Below are positions 22,085 through 34,862 of a DNA stretch of 64,000 nt, piece by piece. The stretch covers positions 71,571,618 through 71,635,617 of the forward strand of contig CM049317.1 of assembly GCA_026874595.1 (NCBI GenBank), written 5' to 3'. The notes under the pieces are model-generated. The model saw only the letters and a program-made list of their open reading frames with translations. It was not told the DNA's origin and searched no databases. Every line of letters starts with the position of its first letter. The first letter of the stretch is position 1. Source of the DNA: Sipunculus nudus. Lineage: Eukaryota; Annelida; Sipuncula; Golfingiida; Sipunculidae. The position numbers and the translations under genes are program-made.

Positions 22085-23575
22085 AGCTAGTATACTATAC
22101 ACGTATATCATAATCTAAATAATATAATGAAATATAACATAAATGTATTATTTAAATCACAAAATTATAAGAAACATGTATTGTATAAATTTCCATAATG
22201 TCAAGATACTCTAATTATATCATCCTAGTGTCATTTAAGGAATTTGGTCTAAAAGAATTCCAAGTTTCACTTTAAAAGCAAGATTTATTTTGAGATAGAG
22301 AACAGTTTATTAGGAAAATGCTAAGAAGGATGAATACATTGGCCAAAGTAGGCATGGTGCGTATGCTTATTTTAAGCACTAGGCCCTATGCCTGCTCTGC
22401 CTATCAAGCGGCCATGTTCCATGGATTATTGTCCGGGGGATTATTGTCTGGGGTAATTGTTCTTCAGCTTTAAACATACCCGTTACCCCTGGGAGATTTC
22501 AAGTTGATAGGCGGACGCGTCCAGACAGGTCTTAAAGGTTTCTGAAAATTGCATCAGTGTCATCAGGGAGTTTCAAACTTTCATTCCAACTGGTTGTTGT
22601 AATTTATTATTTTTAACATCTGATTAATCCATTGTGAATTGTGAATTTTACCTTTTGCAATGGCCTCTAGCAATATGCCTTCAGGAGAACGTCATAGCCC
22701 ATGGCCCATAAAGTTATTATATCGCTAACGACTGACTAGTCTATCTGTGTTACATTTCTGCATGTCCGTGAATACTGCTCCTGTATGCATGGTTATCTGC
22801 ATGATATACAAACACGTTTTCTTGGATTAATTATGTATTTTTCCAGGAGCAAATTTTGTAGGCCAAATTGTGTTGTTATTTTAATGAACGTGGGCATCCA
22901 AACACACATAGCCTTACAGTTATGCGTTTTGTTCAAATCAAAATGTTTCTTTAAGGAATCGGTGTACATATTAACTTCGTGTTAATCCATATTTGAGTCT
23001 CATAGGATGTTGACCAGGGCTGCACCTCATACATCATAGAAGACCAGGAATGGAGGCTCTACGTGGAAATTCAATATATGTAAATATTCAGAATGGTGTT
23101 TTACCTTATCTTTTAGTTTTATTATACTTATCATGTAATGTCCGTTTTAACTTGATAAAAACTGTCTATCGCCAAATTAAATAAGGAAAGTAAAATAAAA
23201 AAAATTCATCGCCACTAATAGAAGTTTTATGACATATCTTGCCTAGAAGTTTAGATTGTGTGTCCTTGAATTCTCAGATAGTGTTTCTGTAACACATTTT
23301 TTCCCAGATAAGATCAGGAACAATCTGCTAACACTCTCTTATTTAAAGTTGACTAATTAACCAGACCGGCCTGCCGTAATCGGAACACAATGAGTATTTT
23401 CTCGGCTTCTCGTATCCAAACTGAAACAAAATACAAAACGACAGGAAAAGTTCCTACGAACCTTTTTCGCATTCTAGGAGTGGAAGACAACGCAATTGAT
23501 CACACAGCTTTATCAAACACATACACTGATTTAAATATTATCTTTGGTTTATTTTTACTTACACTGACAAACTGA
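22085..23575. other. Unit C 3' flank and conserved 3' block
   Basis: Bases 22085-22370 hold no TM-exon match. From 22390 it aligns with block X ('tgcctatcaagcggc', 'gtccgtgaatactgctc', 'cagggctgcacctcatacatca', 'cccagataagatcag'). The open stretch at 23390-23575 shares its start with E (MSIFS) but then diverges. No functional tail exon can be assigned. Confidence 0.45.
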
Positions 23576-26090
23576 ATTATATGCATATAGTAGGACAAGT
23601 TGTCTTCACCTCAAAGACATGAACTGATGACTGAGTGATAGTAAACCCCAGTGTACCTGTAAAAGTAACCAAAGAGGGTACAGTCCAATATTTTCAAAAT
23701 TATGTTCTCACATATCAATAAAATAATAAAAAATATGTGCAAGTTTTGGGTCAGACATGTTTTGTTAAAACGTTACATTAAAACCATTGTCCAATTAAAA
23801 ATAACTAACCCAAGGAATTCATACTTCTATTTCTTACACTTGATTCTAAACTGGAAAGAATATATTATATAACAGATACAAAACCAATATAAAAATTATC
23901 CTAAAAAAGGGGATAATAACTTCAGTGTTCAGGAGAGCCTCTCGAATTACTTGAATCCGGGGTATAACGCTTTCTGTTGTTTCACCTATCCCTTTAGACT
24001 TAATAATACAAAAAATACCACAATAGAAAATGTTTAATGCTTTGGCAGTCGGAAAAGTCAGTTTAAAATGAGAATATTTAATATGATATTATGTTGTTTA
24101 TATCACCTGCCTGCCGTATGGGGAGATAGGAGATTGAGTGGGAGTTACCATGTCAGGCACAATTGCCGAAAGATGGTCATTACATAACAGGTAAACCCTA
24201 CATTTAGTGTTGTTTAGGACAAGAGGTTAATTGGTTTGCTTAAGTGTCATGAAAAAAAAATATGATGGGGATCTCTATTTATTTTATTAATTTTCTCGGC
24301 TTTGTAATAAGGGCATAAAATGACGAGAAAATTGGTTCAATGTCTCTATTGTTCGATTAATGCACACTAAAATAAATTTTAAAATGCTGTTACCATGTTA
24401 AAATTTTACAGGAAACAAACAGTGCTACAAGCATACAAGTAGACTCATCGGCTCTGGGTATCGGCCATTTGGACGGCTAAATCCCTGGTTATAATCAACG
24501 ACCTAGTGACTTTTGTTTAACCTGGCCCTGTGGACCTACATCTTTCTGTGAGCATGCCCAGTACGTGCAACTGACGTCATTTGTTGTATTTGGGGTCACC
24601 TGCTCCTAGAAATATATATCATAGTCACCAGCAGTTAAAAGACAGTTGGTTTTTAGTACGATTAGTTTTATTTGTTTGAATTCATATTTGTATATTACAA
24701 TTATTATTGTGAAGTTCACAATAACATAGAGAGTAATGATTGGAACCAAGAGGATTTATGGAAAATGTAAAAAATTAATAATAATTTATGTCAGAAAATC
24801 TTAAATTGACGGCCAGGATACTTTGAAAAAGCAGGAGTAATCTCTCTGCGAAAAATCTCATTACCTATGGCGCCGTTATTGGTTGAGATTGTTTCCATCA
24901 TAGAGAGCTGGGACGTTGGATTAAATCATATATGTAAAATGAAACCAAATTTTCAAATAAAATTTGTAATCGACAAATCAGATTTTGTTTTACGATAATT
25001 CCACTGACCAATGTTTGTGACAAATGTTACATCTGAGAGCTTGCATGCATATTTGTAATTGTCTTTGGTTGTATAAATCTCCATTTTAGAGTTAAATACT
25101 CTAAATAATTATATAAGATACGATTCGTTTGACCGAGTTCTAAACACAAAAAGTTTTTTTTTCTGCCGCAATATTAAGTTTGTTATAAAGGAGATTTGAA
25201 CGCTATTAGTGTTGGACTTAAAAAAACAATACAATATCCCTACAGCTCAATTTGATGCGCATTCACCTATATTGCAGCGCTTGATGCAAATGCACTTCCT
25301 ATATCGCTGCAAACATTAAAACCTACCATAAACCTGGTAGGAATATGATAAAATACTTGCAACTAACAGTGTGTCCACGGGATTTTCGTTATTCCTTCAA
25401 TAAATATCAAAATTTGCATATATCCTGAATGTAATTATTACAGGAATCAGAGTGAACAAGGCCAAATCAATCTGTAACCTATCAAGGTTGGTTTAATTCG
25501 CACTTTGTCTGATATTTTCCGTATGGAAAATTATCAATTATTTATGATTCTTTACGAATGTAATATGAATCTAGGTATTTTACTGATGACAAAAGCGTTA
25601 ACTTAAGTGGCTTGATCTTAGTACCCATAAGTATATTTTAATATCATGTTGTTCTGTCCTTGGTTAACTACTAATTTATGTGGTTTGGTAGGAGTTGCAG
25701 TCACTTTATATAAATATAAATGCATATTGCACAAATTCCAGTCTTTATTGGTTCGGCATTTATTAAATGGGTCTTATGATTATGTCACCGGACAATTGAA
25801 GATTCGAGGCCCGTACTGACAAAAGGTAGTTAGATGTTTTGTCACGCATTAGAACAGAGGACGCCACATTTGATTCAATTGTTCATGTTCATGCATGATT
25901 CCAACACAAAGTATTAGAGGTGCAATACGTATGTACTCTATAAAGCATTATGTATATATTATTTATGTGTGTGTGTGTGTGTGTGTGTATGTTTGATTTA
26001 CTGAGGGGAAACATACATAGCTTGGGATCATAGAGTCACATACATAGCTCGGGATCATAGAGTCAAGGATTTGAGTCAAGGAGGAATGGG
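23576..26090. other. Intergenic stretch splitting the C 3' block
   Basis: In D and E the 3' block runs on without a break, but in C its last part resumes near 26.1 kb, so this 2.5-kb stretch looks inserted. It has no recognised ORF. Features are a 'ctgacgtcattt' CRE-like site near 24574, a GT microsatellite, and a 26-bp duplicated 'acatacatagct(t/c)gggatcatagagtca' at 26011-26065. Confidence 0.4.
25967..25989. repeat. (GT)n microsatellite
   Basis: Eleven or so GT dinucleotides in AT-rich sequence. Confidence 0.85.
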
Positions 26091-26728
26091 TTGACACAGG
26101 GCTCAGAAATGTTTCGATTTTACAAGGCCGGATCCCTTAAGAGATTTTCTTGCTTTGGTTGAACCTCAATTTCTGAAAAAGGACTATATGTTTTCTCTAA
26201 AAATATTATGTTAGGGTTAAAATTGTATCCGGGATATCAGTTTCTCCTGATGTCTCAGCTATCCGTCTGGGCTGGCTGATAACAAATGTAAAAAAAATTG
26301 TGATGCTTTAGCAATCGTGAATATAAATATAAATTGAATATTATGTAATTGATATAATGCTGTAAATATGACCTAGCTGCATATATGATCTACCTGATAA
26401 TGACGATCACAGTACACCTTTACAATGATTAAGGACAGGAGTCCAAATATGGTCCATCGGTAATTCCATGCCAGTACGACAAAATTAATTGTTTTGCATA
26501 CAATAGCGAGGGACGAAAGATACAGGGAAAGAAAACATTCATGAAGAACAATGTTTAAAGACAATACTGTTAGTACTCAACAATCTTTACCCATTTCAAA
26601 ATGCTATGAATAAGAATGTGCCTACTGTAGATAATTGTTAAAGTTAATTACCTGTGGCATCATTATCGGTAGATTCCACCGTGGAGAGTTGGGAAGTTAA
26701 AGTAAACTCAGATGCCGAAGTAAAAGTA

Positions 26729-26729
<1 letters not shown>

Positions 26730-26761
<32 letters not shown>
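26730..26761. repeat. (AT)n microsatellite
   Basis: Pure AT run inside intergenic sequence. Confidence 0.85.
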
Positions 26762-26763
<2 letters not shown>

Positions 26764-27309
26764 TAATTCTATTCACTACCAGTGTAGCACTCAAAACGAG
26801 AATTTCCGATTAAACATTATCAAGAAATATATCAAGTAAAACCCCTTTCGTCATTTAAAAGAATCCTATAAATAAGGGAGTTCTACAAAATATTTTTAAT
26901 CAAGACAAAGTCCGGTTCTATTATAAAACTTTGCATGTTTCTCGTAGTAATATACACAATTATATAATAAAAACGCACCATACTAAACAAAGAAATTGGA
27001 AGCTATCAGTACATTTCTTTGGTACTAAACTTCCAGAACTATCACTGAAGTCTGCACGTGTGAAGTCAAACTGTCGCTGTCCATCCGTCGTATCCAGATA
27101 TCTTGAGTAAGGCTTTACAAAACATGAGACTAAATAATTACAACTGTTGTAAATTTTATATTACAACATCATATCAACAATAATTTATATATTTTCTCCT
27201 TGAAATTAAAAGAATGCAGACACCTTTCGTGTCTCCATGTTCTCCTTGTGTGTTCTAGCATTAGACAATTTACATGACGCCTGACAAGTGAATCTCATTG
27301 GGTCTTTAA

Positions 27310-27420
27310 AATTACATTGGCTTTTGGCGATGTATCCTTTGTACATGATAAATCCAACAGAAGCAAATTAGCGTTCCTGATTCAGGTTCAGCCCATGTAC
27401 TTTGTAACTTTTTTTATGCA
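27310..27420 (+). pseudogene. Degraded copy of the 36.7-kb unknown ORF
   Basis: Aligns with 36733-36830 over 'acattggcttttggcgatg' and 'ttcaggttcagcccatgtac', with indels that break the frame. Supports the ORF being an older component of the repeated unit. Confidence 0.4.
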
Positions 27421-27664
27421 CGTGATACGGAATTGTATCTTATGGCTCATGACAAGACTTGGGTCTGCAAATCCAAAATTACCCCATAAGTGTCCCTTTG
27501 CTTATATATGTTATCGACACACGTATGCAAAAAGGTAGTACACTAGTCTTTCTGAGTAAATGTCATAATAAAACTTTAACTATAATATATTTATATAAAT
27601 ACATATATATTTATATAAAAACATATACAAAAAATGTATTCATATAAATATATATGTATGTATG

Positions 27665-27718
<54 letters not shown>
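27665..27718. repeat. (AT)n microsatellite
   Basis: TATG then a TA run; ORFs read through it on either strand are artefacts. Confidence 0.85.
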
Positions 27719-28794
27719 CAACTATCAAACAGGAAAGGAAAAAATCCTCTATACACATAACCAATTCCATATTCTTGTGAATTGTGAAAAGGGGATGATG
27801 ACAGGTTGTTACAGTTATTGAACGTTTAGACCAAGGCCATGTATGGCTATTATTGTCTGTTTTTATTTCAGAAATCAAAAGCGCAGATAAGCTTGTTATA
27901 CAGCACACAGCAGGATACACGTTACCACTGAGAGTATCAAAGTACCAGATAAGGACATGGGTAGTTATTCAATCCCAAGTAATCCCCTAAGCTTTAGGTA
28001 GAGTACTTGGTTACGAGTTGGTCTTCTGTTTTGAAAGGTCGGGGGATTGTTTACCAAGCAGCTAGATATCCGTAAAAACTTTTAACTGTGCAAGTTACAT
28101 TTGCTGAATAAGGTGTGTATACTACTTTATATTATGATGTCAGAAAATATTTTTTTTAATTAAAGGTACACCTCAATAAGTTCATTTTATCTTTGCGATA
28201 TATAAGTTCCTGGCCCATATTACAATCGAAAACGTGAATATAGCTCCAGTAAGGACATCTCGTCTCATCGACATCGACAGCTTGTAAGCAGTTGTTAACA
28301 GCTTAACCCAATCCCCTCCCTGTATCCGCAAGTGAACATAGCACATGTAGCTGATGGTTTAAAGGAATAAATATCAGATACCAATCCATTACCAGGGCCT
28401 AATACTCTATAACTCTGACCAAAGGTAAGTAAACCCTGCCGTATTGGAGAACCAGATAAAACAGGCCCTTAAAGGACCTAAGAAAATGGGCATATTAAAA
28501 AAATAAATGTATTTTGCAAATTTTTCTCCTGTGACTTGTAATGTGCCTAAAAAAGTTTTGAATAGCAGCCCATGTAGCGCAAACAGGAGCAGAAACGAGC
28601 GATAATAACGATTCGGCAATGGCATTTACGGGTCAATATCAAAATCAATTATCTGGGGCAAATCATGCACAAAGTTCAGTTTTTCTTTCAGAGTGTCTAT
28701 CCTTAAACTATTTGCTCCAGATATTAATATAAAAAGAACTCATGAACCATAATAAGCCTCTCCAGCCTACCGGGGGAGGAGGTCTTAAATAATG
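27719..28794. other. Pre-promoter flank
   Basis: Bases 27725-27930 repeat 660-905, including the leader-exon-like block. Bases 28060-28180 resemble 1240-1330 and 44530-44650 ('gtgtatactactttata'). No gene seen; the minus ORF at 28407-28625 is unsupported. Confidence 0.45.
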
Positions 28795-29471
28795 GTTATG
28801 AAGGTTATTATATTTCTAATACGCCAGAATCTGATTTGTTCACAACATATACAAACGTTCATTCATAATTACATTAGATGGGTAATGTTTCATAAGATCC
28901 TTCTATGGTTTTCACATCAGGAGCGGATCCAGAGGGGTTGTGGTGTGGGGTCGAGGGGGACCCGTTTTTCAGTCGCCGCAACCTTTTTTATACCGGTTTA
29001 AGGCCAAATTTGCGGCCTGACCCCCGCCTCCTGCCTAGCCCCTTTTCATAAATCCTGGATCCGCCCCTGTACATACCAGCATAGCATATGTTATATGGTC
29101 TAGGAGCGGAGGCATCAATATTTTTATGATACTGAATAGTGTCGGGCAGTTATGTACATGTGTTTAAGGGTCAGGCATATCACTGTGTGTGTCAGTCATT
29201 TTCTTCCGTGTCTTATGTGAGCTTCACAAACAGTTTCATAAAAACAAATTTAATTTTCCATCAAGTAATAGCCAGCTAACAGGGCCATCCTACAAAACCA
29301 ATCATATTCTCATTGGTCAGGAGTGTTAGGCGTTACAAACGAGCTGTAATATGCAATCGAGCTGTAATATGTATTATGCCTATCAAAATGGGTTCTCGCA
29401 CTGTTTCTGATGGGGCTGATCGATTGTGCCACAGCAGGCATGCAATTATACTTTTTGTTTGACTATTTTAG
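28795..29471 (+). promoter_or_regulatory. Conserved 5' block with transposon inserted, no gene behind it
   Basis: All landmarks of the family 5' block are present, split by the 152-bp element at 28918-29069 within the 'ttcacataccagcat' motif. It ends in 'gactattttag' at 29471 (TAG in place of CAG). The signal exon that should follow is cut off at its start codon by another insertion. Confidence 0.5.
28918..29069. mobile_element. Small MITE with GGATCC-containing inverted ends
   Basis: Ends CAGGAGCGGATCCAGAGGGG and, on the other strand, CAGGGGCGGATCCAGGATTT. The interior is relatively GC-rich. Flanks 'cacat' and 'tacat' are a short imperfect duplication of the target, whose empty form 'cacataccagcat' is seen in the other 5' blocks. 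The termini resemble CAGGGGCGGATC-type hAT elements common in animals; the short duplication leaves the class uncertain. Confidence 0.65.
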
Positions 29472-29540
29472 ACACACGATAACACACGTTCAGCTCGGGA
29501 GTTGTTTATTGCATTTCGCTCCTAGTTCCCAAACAACCAC

Positions 29541-30000
29541 TGTAGCGATTCTGGGCTCTACAGCCCGCCAATCCGCGGGTTCTCTTTTGGGGGACCGACG
29601 GAATTGATGATGAATTGGCCAATGTTGTTACTGGCCGAAGTTCATTATAATTACACTACAGTCATGCAATAGACAAAACTCAGACGTACAGATTCAAATG
29701 ATCGTAAACAAAAAAAGAAGAATTACAATGCAGTTAACACACGAATCCTCTGCCGGACAAATTACAATGAATTTTTTTATCAGTCCTTCTTAAATATATA
29801 TATATATATTCTTATCCCAAACGGGTCTACATTTACAATACAACAATGTTATTTAGTTCTCCAGGCTGTTAAACGCTTCTTTTCAGTCCGATCAGCGGTT
29901 ATTAATGTTTCTCGACTTCGACCACCGTCCCATGCTTGCCTCGATGATTTCCAGCTCTCTCCTAAGCCATATCCACTATTCTGCCAGAGGTGTATACCCG
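29541..30000. mobile_element. Unrecognised insertion at the start codon position
   Basis: Sequence matches the family leader up to 'aacaaccac', immediately before where ATG should be. It then changes to TGTAGCGATTCTGGGCTCTA and continues for about 460 bases, unlike anything else here, before flank sequence resumes at ~30003. A solo LTR (TG start) or a recombination junction is possible. No ORF or duplicated target was found. Confidence 0.35.
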
Positions 30001-30002
30001 GG

Positions 30003-30572
30003 ATTCACAGTGCAAAAACCATACTCGTGCAAATACATTATTGTAGGGGATGGGGACAGGTTCCTACCTTAATAGAAAGTTTAGACCCAGGCCACGTATG
30101 GTTATTATTGTCTGTTATTTTTTTTTTATTTTAAATTAATAGCCCAGATAATCTGGACAGATCCACAAAGCAGATTACACGTTATCACTTATTAGGTAGG
30201 TTATATATCATATGTACAGGATTACATAGACCGATTTATTTTTGTGTATAAACATTTGAACACGGGTATATGAATAAAAATGCAACACCCCTATAACCGT
30301 TGTTAAACATGATACAATACCAGAGTTATTTAAAAAACATCTGGATAATGACGAATTCATGGACAGTTGCTAGGGCAAGTATGTTCCTGATGCTGTAGGA
30401 AGAGTTCTTAGTCACGATTTTGTTTTCTAGTAGGTATGTTTCGCAAGCAGTAAACGGCTTTATCTGTGCAAACAATATCCGCTGGCTGAGCCGCCCCTAG
30501 TATGTATGTATAGTGTATGTATACTTAATAGTATGATGTCCGAAATATTGATTTTTGGTTCCTTTTTTCTTT

Positions 30573-30631
<59 letters not shown>

Positions 30632-30894
30632 GGATTCATACTTCAGTCGTAAACATAGAGCTCTCATCGACATTGACAATATCTATGTATCTGTTAGCAG
30701 CTTTTGAATAAAATAGTCTCATGCTCCATATTTAACAATAAACTTGTGTTAGGAGGGACGAGTATGATTTATATAGCAAGTAAGTTTTAGTTGAGAGTCC
30801 ATCCTAAAAAAAACAAATTGCCCTAAATATTGATACAGAAAAAAAACTCATGAACCCCTATTATCCTCTCCTGTCTGGGGGGGGGACTAAAAAA
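30003..30894. other. Pre-promoter flank of unit D with long (AT)n
   Basis: Includes a leader-exon-like block (30141-30195, ending in 'attag' before GTAGGT), an AT microsatellite at 30575-30630 and a 'tctcatgctccatattta' stretch shared with 46220 and 59660. No coding sequence. Confidence 0.45.
30575..30630. repeat. (AT)n microsatellite
   Basis: The longest pure TA run in the window. Confidence 0.9.
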
Positions 30895-31380
30895 CAATGG
30901 TTATGACAGGTTTTTATATTTCTAATACACAATAATATGATATGTTCACAACATATACAATTGTTCTCTTAAAATTATATCAGATAATGCTGTTTTAGGT
31001 CATACAATGGTTTCCACATACCAGCATCACAAATATTATGTACTTTACAAGAGGATTTCTCTCATTATTTCCAGGATTCTTGAAAGTAAAGGCTGACTTT
31101 TTATCTGCGCATCACTGACACACTTAGGTGGTAAGCTATAATTTTTGTAGCAATCACTTTTTTGCGTGTCTTCTGTGTGCTTCGCAAACATCTTCATAAA
31201 AACAAATTTGAGTTGTTATCCAGTAACCCAGATACTATCTAGGACAATATTTCTACTTAAACCGTCGTGTTATCAGCGGTCTAGAGGGTTAAATATTCCA
31301 TTCGAGCTGTATTATGTTATAGGCCCATAAACTTTTTTTGTGCAGTTTTCGTGGTTTTGTCATTTATTTGACTATTTCTG
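30895..31380 (+). promoter_or_regulatory. Conserved 5' block of unit D
   Basis: Same ordered landmarks as in A and F. The terminal acceptor-like 'gactatttcag' is 'gactatttctg' here, so the leader splice used by other units would be lost. The signal exon starts 82 bases later. Confidence 0.45.
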
Positions 31381-31461
31381 ACGACAAAATTGGGGATGAC
31401 GCTGAATGGCAAGACACGTTCAGGTGGATTTTATTTCATTTTCTTTACAATAAAAACCACA

Positions 31462-31549
31462 ATGTTTGACGTCACCAGAAAGCGTCACGTGCTGCCGTTT
31501 TATGTATTGCTGATGATAAGAATCTCGTGGCCAGTGTCCTGTGTACCAC
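31462..31549 (+). pseudogene. Unit D exon 1 (signal peptide), intact
   Basis: 88 nt: MFDVTRKRHVLPFYVLLM followed by IRISWPVSCVP, donor GTAAGC. An in-frame ATG at 31396 would extend the N-terminus by 22 residues. In F the corresponding upstream ATG is out of frame, so the downstream Met is preferred. Confidence 0.65.
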
Positions 31550-32381
31550 GTAAGCAGTTTCTGTCATATTATAGGCAATGCTATGGCACATGATCCATAT
31601 GATTTGGTGATGTTGTGTTGAAAGACCCTTTACTCTCTAATCTAATTCACCTCAGGTATATCGCTTCAGTTAATTGACCTCTATTTAACCTGTTCTATAA
31701 GATTGAATACATTTGTTATCTCCCGCCCGCTGCCCTTTATATTTTAATCATATATATGGTATGTCTAGGTTCATGGTCGCTGTGACAATACACTTAATTA
31801 CAAGGATCTGATTTTAGATTGCTGGGATAACATTCTGATCAGCGAGCGTCATAGGTATATATAATAGGTAGGCATTATAGGTAGACATTGGTAGATATTT
31901 TTTGAGGAAGAAAAACAAAGATATGGAACAATCGACAAAAACATCGGTCAGACTTATTCACTTCTACGTAGTTTCCTACAGCCAAGAAGATTCATAATAG
32001 ACGTATTTTAACCTGCTTAATACAAAAAGCTAGGTTGTTGCTCTTGTCAGATAAAACCTTTGGATAAACAGAGAGACACAGTTTCCAGTCTAGCGGACGG
32101 TGCTAAGGAACAGACTGTTCAATATATAAACTCGATTAATTCGTAACTCTCGCTACTCCAACTGCTTCTTTCGATGTACAGTGATTTGAAAAATTATAAA
32201 AAAAAAGTATTAATACCTGAAATAAAGTACGACAAACGTACAAAAAACAGATCTTTCTAAAAACAGAATATAACTTTTAAAAAAGTACACAGTGGCAGGA
32301 CTGGCAGATTAACCATATATCTTCAGCTTCTAGAGTCGGTGATATATAACATTATAACCTGTGCATTTCGTTATAATACAG

Positions 32382-32616
32382 ACTGTAACTCAGGTGATAG
32401 ATCCCCTTACTGTTACGTGGACATAACCACGGCCGGGACTATGAAAGAGGTTCAAGAATTCTGCTCCCGGTACGGAGACGATCTTCATATACCGTGGGAC
32501 CTGGATAGTGCCCAGCATCAGCGTCTTTTAGATGTCATCAGCCGCTTAAATTTGACTAGTATTTGGCTTGTTTGAAGAAAATCACTTTCAACAACTGGAC
32601 CTGGGTGGACGGATAG
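32382..32616 (+). pseudogene. Unit D exon 2 (CTLD1 N-half), frameshifted
   Basis: Open from the Cys pair to SIWL, then a missing G at about 32569 gives a stop at 32573-32575. Four further bases are absent near 32613 relative to E ('gagagatag'). Length is 235 against 240. Confidence 0.7.
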
Positions 32617-33041
32617 GTAAACTCAGGTGCAGTCGAACAGCGCCTAACTCCTCCAACGACGTTCAAAACACATTCACAGTTCCAAGTTTCGTTGTCATTT
32701 TCATAACAACTTATACATATAACATGTTTTTATTTTTCAAACAAGGGAACACTTTTTTATGTTTATATGGTCATGCAGCAACTCCAAATTTCAATTCACT
32801 CTTTCTTTCTAATGGTCGAAGATGACCCTTTCCGTTTATACGAATTTATACAGAACCATTAATGCATAACTTTGCCAATGCATAACCATATAATTAGGAA
32901 TAGAACTGGTACACTGCAGCCAGTTTTAGGCCTATCCCTGATCATTACATTATTATTTCAATATAGTTCAATTATAAAATACATATATTTATGTGGAAGG
33001 GAGTCATGGTTTGTTATTTTTTATTTTGTTAACATTTTCAG

Positions 33042-33163
33042 GGGCAGAACCAGGTGGGGTATAAAAAACAAGGACTGTAGTAATATAGATCACAAAGAAG
33101 AGTCCGTTTTTAGGGATAGTTGCCGATACACCACCCCAACCATGTTCATCTGCGAGTCTAAAG
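33042..33163 (+). pseudogene. Unit D exon 3 (CTLD1 C-half), frameshifted
   Basis: 122 nt. A G is missing from the Gly-Gly-Gly run after AEP, bringing an immediate TAA at 33060-33062. The rest aligns with F, including the closing cysteines. Donor GTAAGA is good. Confidence 0.7.
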
Positions 33164-34023
33164 GTAAGATTTTGATTTCATTTTACTCTATTTCCACTTC
33201 CATTTTGTCACTCTGTCGTTTTTTTTTTATGACGGAATAAGGTACAACATTAACATTTTTCATTAAAGTGTAACTACACGTTAAATGCTTTCAGTAAGAA
33301 ATCAACCGCTTACAAAAATTATTTTCAAAAGATATGTATGCTTTTATAAATAAAACCCACTTGTCCAAGATCCTGAAGACTTTAGACAGTACTTTTAATT
33401 ATGTTTTGCTCCTCAATGTTTGTCAGAGAATCGAATTTTAATTACCATAATACTTTATTTCCATGTTCATTGTATCTTTATTTTACTTCATGAAATATTA
33501 AGGTAGAATACAAGGCAGAAACTTTTCGTAAAAGTGTTGATACACTTAAATGCTAAGCATAAAAGATAGACAGGTTACACACTTTCTTTTAGTAATTTGA
33601 AATGTATGCTAACCTTTTAGTATTCTTACACATATGACTTAATATATACAATTAAGTATATCTTAAATTTGATTAAATTCAATAACATTTACCTTAGCAA
33701 TATTACACGTTGTATCATAGTACTTGTCAATACAAGAAAAAAATGCAGATCATATGCTGATTTTGGTTTTGAATGATACGAAATGGCGTTTGTTCTCATA
33801 TTTGTTTAATTAACATTCATGATTTAAGGAGTATATAAAATATAATATTCTGTCAATCTCGTCGTTTTAAATCAAATAAAATTGACGTAAATCATTCATA
33901 TTTGACCAAAAGATATTTTCGGCATTTCTCTAATCCAAACAAAATATATCCTCAATAATTAAAAATGTATTTTATTTGAAACAGCAAGAACGCAAATACA
34001 ATTTATCTTATATTATATTTAAG

Positions 34024-34278
34024 GATCGTCATGCCTGGACCACGTGCTTCCTCACGACTGTTTGATTTCTGATAGTACGGTATGGACGTTACATCATGGA
34101 GCGTATTCATGGTACAACGCACGGGCAATATGTCGAGTCCATGGCGGTGACCTGGCCAGCAGACGACAAGGAGAGGGCCTCCGTTGAATCATCAATTCCC
34201 TCTTGGCTGGAGCTAATACAAAAATAGTTCTTATTGGATTGAGGAAGGCGGATTGGTATTTTATTGATAATTTCGGAA
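34024..34278 (+). pseudogene. Unit D exon 4 (CTLD2 N-half), nonsense
   Basis: 255 nt with WTLHHGAYSWYNARAIC and GGDLAS. TGA at 34195-34197 replaces the Gly codon of E and F. GTTAGT donor. Confidence 0.7.
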
Positions 34279-34625
34279 GTTAGTTCCAGTTATCAGAATA
34301 TGTAATTTTTCATCATATATAATACCATAAGCTTCTCAGGAAATTCAGAAAAACTATTTTCCATTCACGTTTAAACTAAACATACCATGAGTGTTTATGT
34401 GTATCCATATACGATAAATTATATCCATAACATCCCAAGCAATGACTAGGAATGACACGAAGAGAGCATCTATCTGTATCTGATATATATGACTTACTAA
34501 ATCTCAATATCTGATGGAAATAAGATTATAAACCCTCGAATTGGATTTTATCTTCCTGAGCCCATAATCGAGTCCGAGTTTATTAATGTTTACACGGTCT
34601 TGTACTTCAAACATTCCATATTCAG

Positions 34626-34862
34626 AAGAGGTACTGACTCCTGCCTGGGGCCGTCAGCTTGCTGACACGCATAGTGGCAATACGTCCTATGCTGTCTAAA
34701 ATTAAAATACTGGGTCATGGAATGAGATTTCTTGCAAAAACAGATCGCAATACATCTGTGAGAGGGGAAATGTGTCTCAACCCAACCCCATTACACCCAT
34801 TATATATAAAAGTCCGTCAACAATACCGAACAAATATCGAAACAGCAGTAAGATGGAGCAAG
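34626..34862 (+). pseudogene. Unit D exon 5 (CTLD2 C-half), nonsense
   Basis: Starts EEVLTPAWGRQ; the Cys before the stop is Tyr, and TAA at 34697-34699 follows. The remainder including the stem aligns with F. Length is 237 nt against 234. Confidence 0.7.

Larger units (their letters stand above)
26091..27664. other. Continuation of the C 3' block and degraded copy of the unknown ORF
   Basis: Bases 26140-26260 match 36215-36300 ('aacctcaatttctga'). Bases 27300-27480 match the start of the ORF at 36716 ('gaagttacaatggcgtttgg' there) but carry frame breaks. An AT microsatellite lies at 26730-26761. Confidence 0.45.

Noticed and set aside
26373-26564. Minus-strand hydrophobic ORF resembling a TM exon
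   Set aside because: No partner exons in matching phase, and the surrounding sequence aligns as plus-strand 3' block in D and E.
27591-27920. 109-codon minus ORF
   Set aside because: Half of it is translated AT microsatellite.
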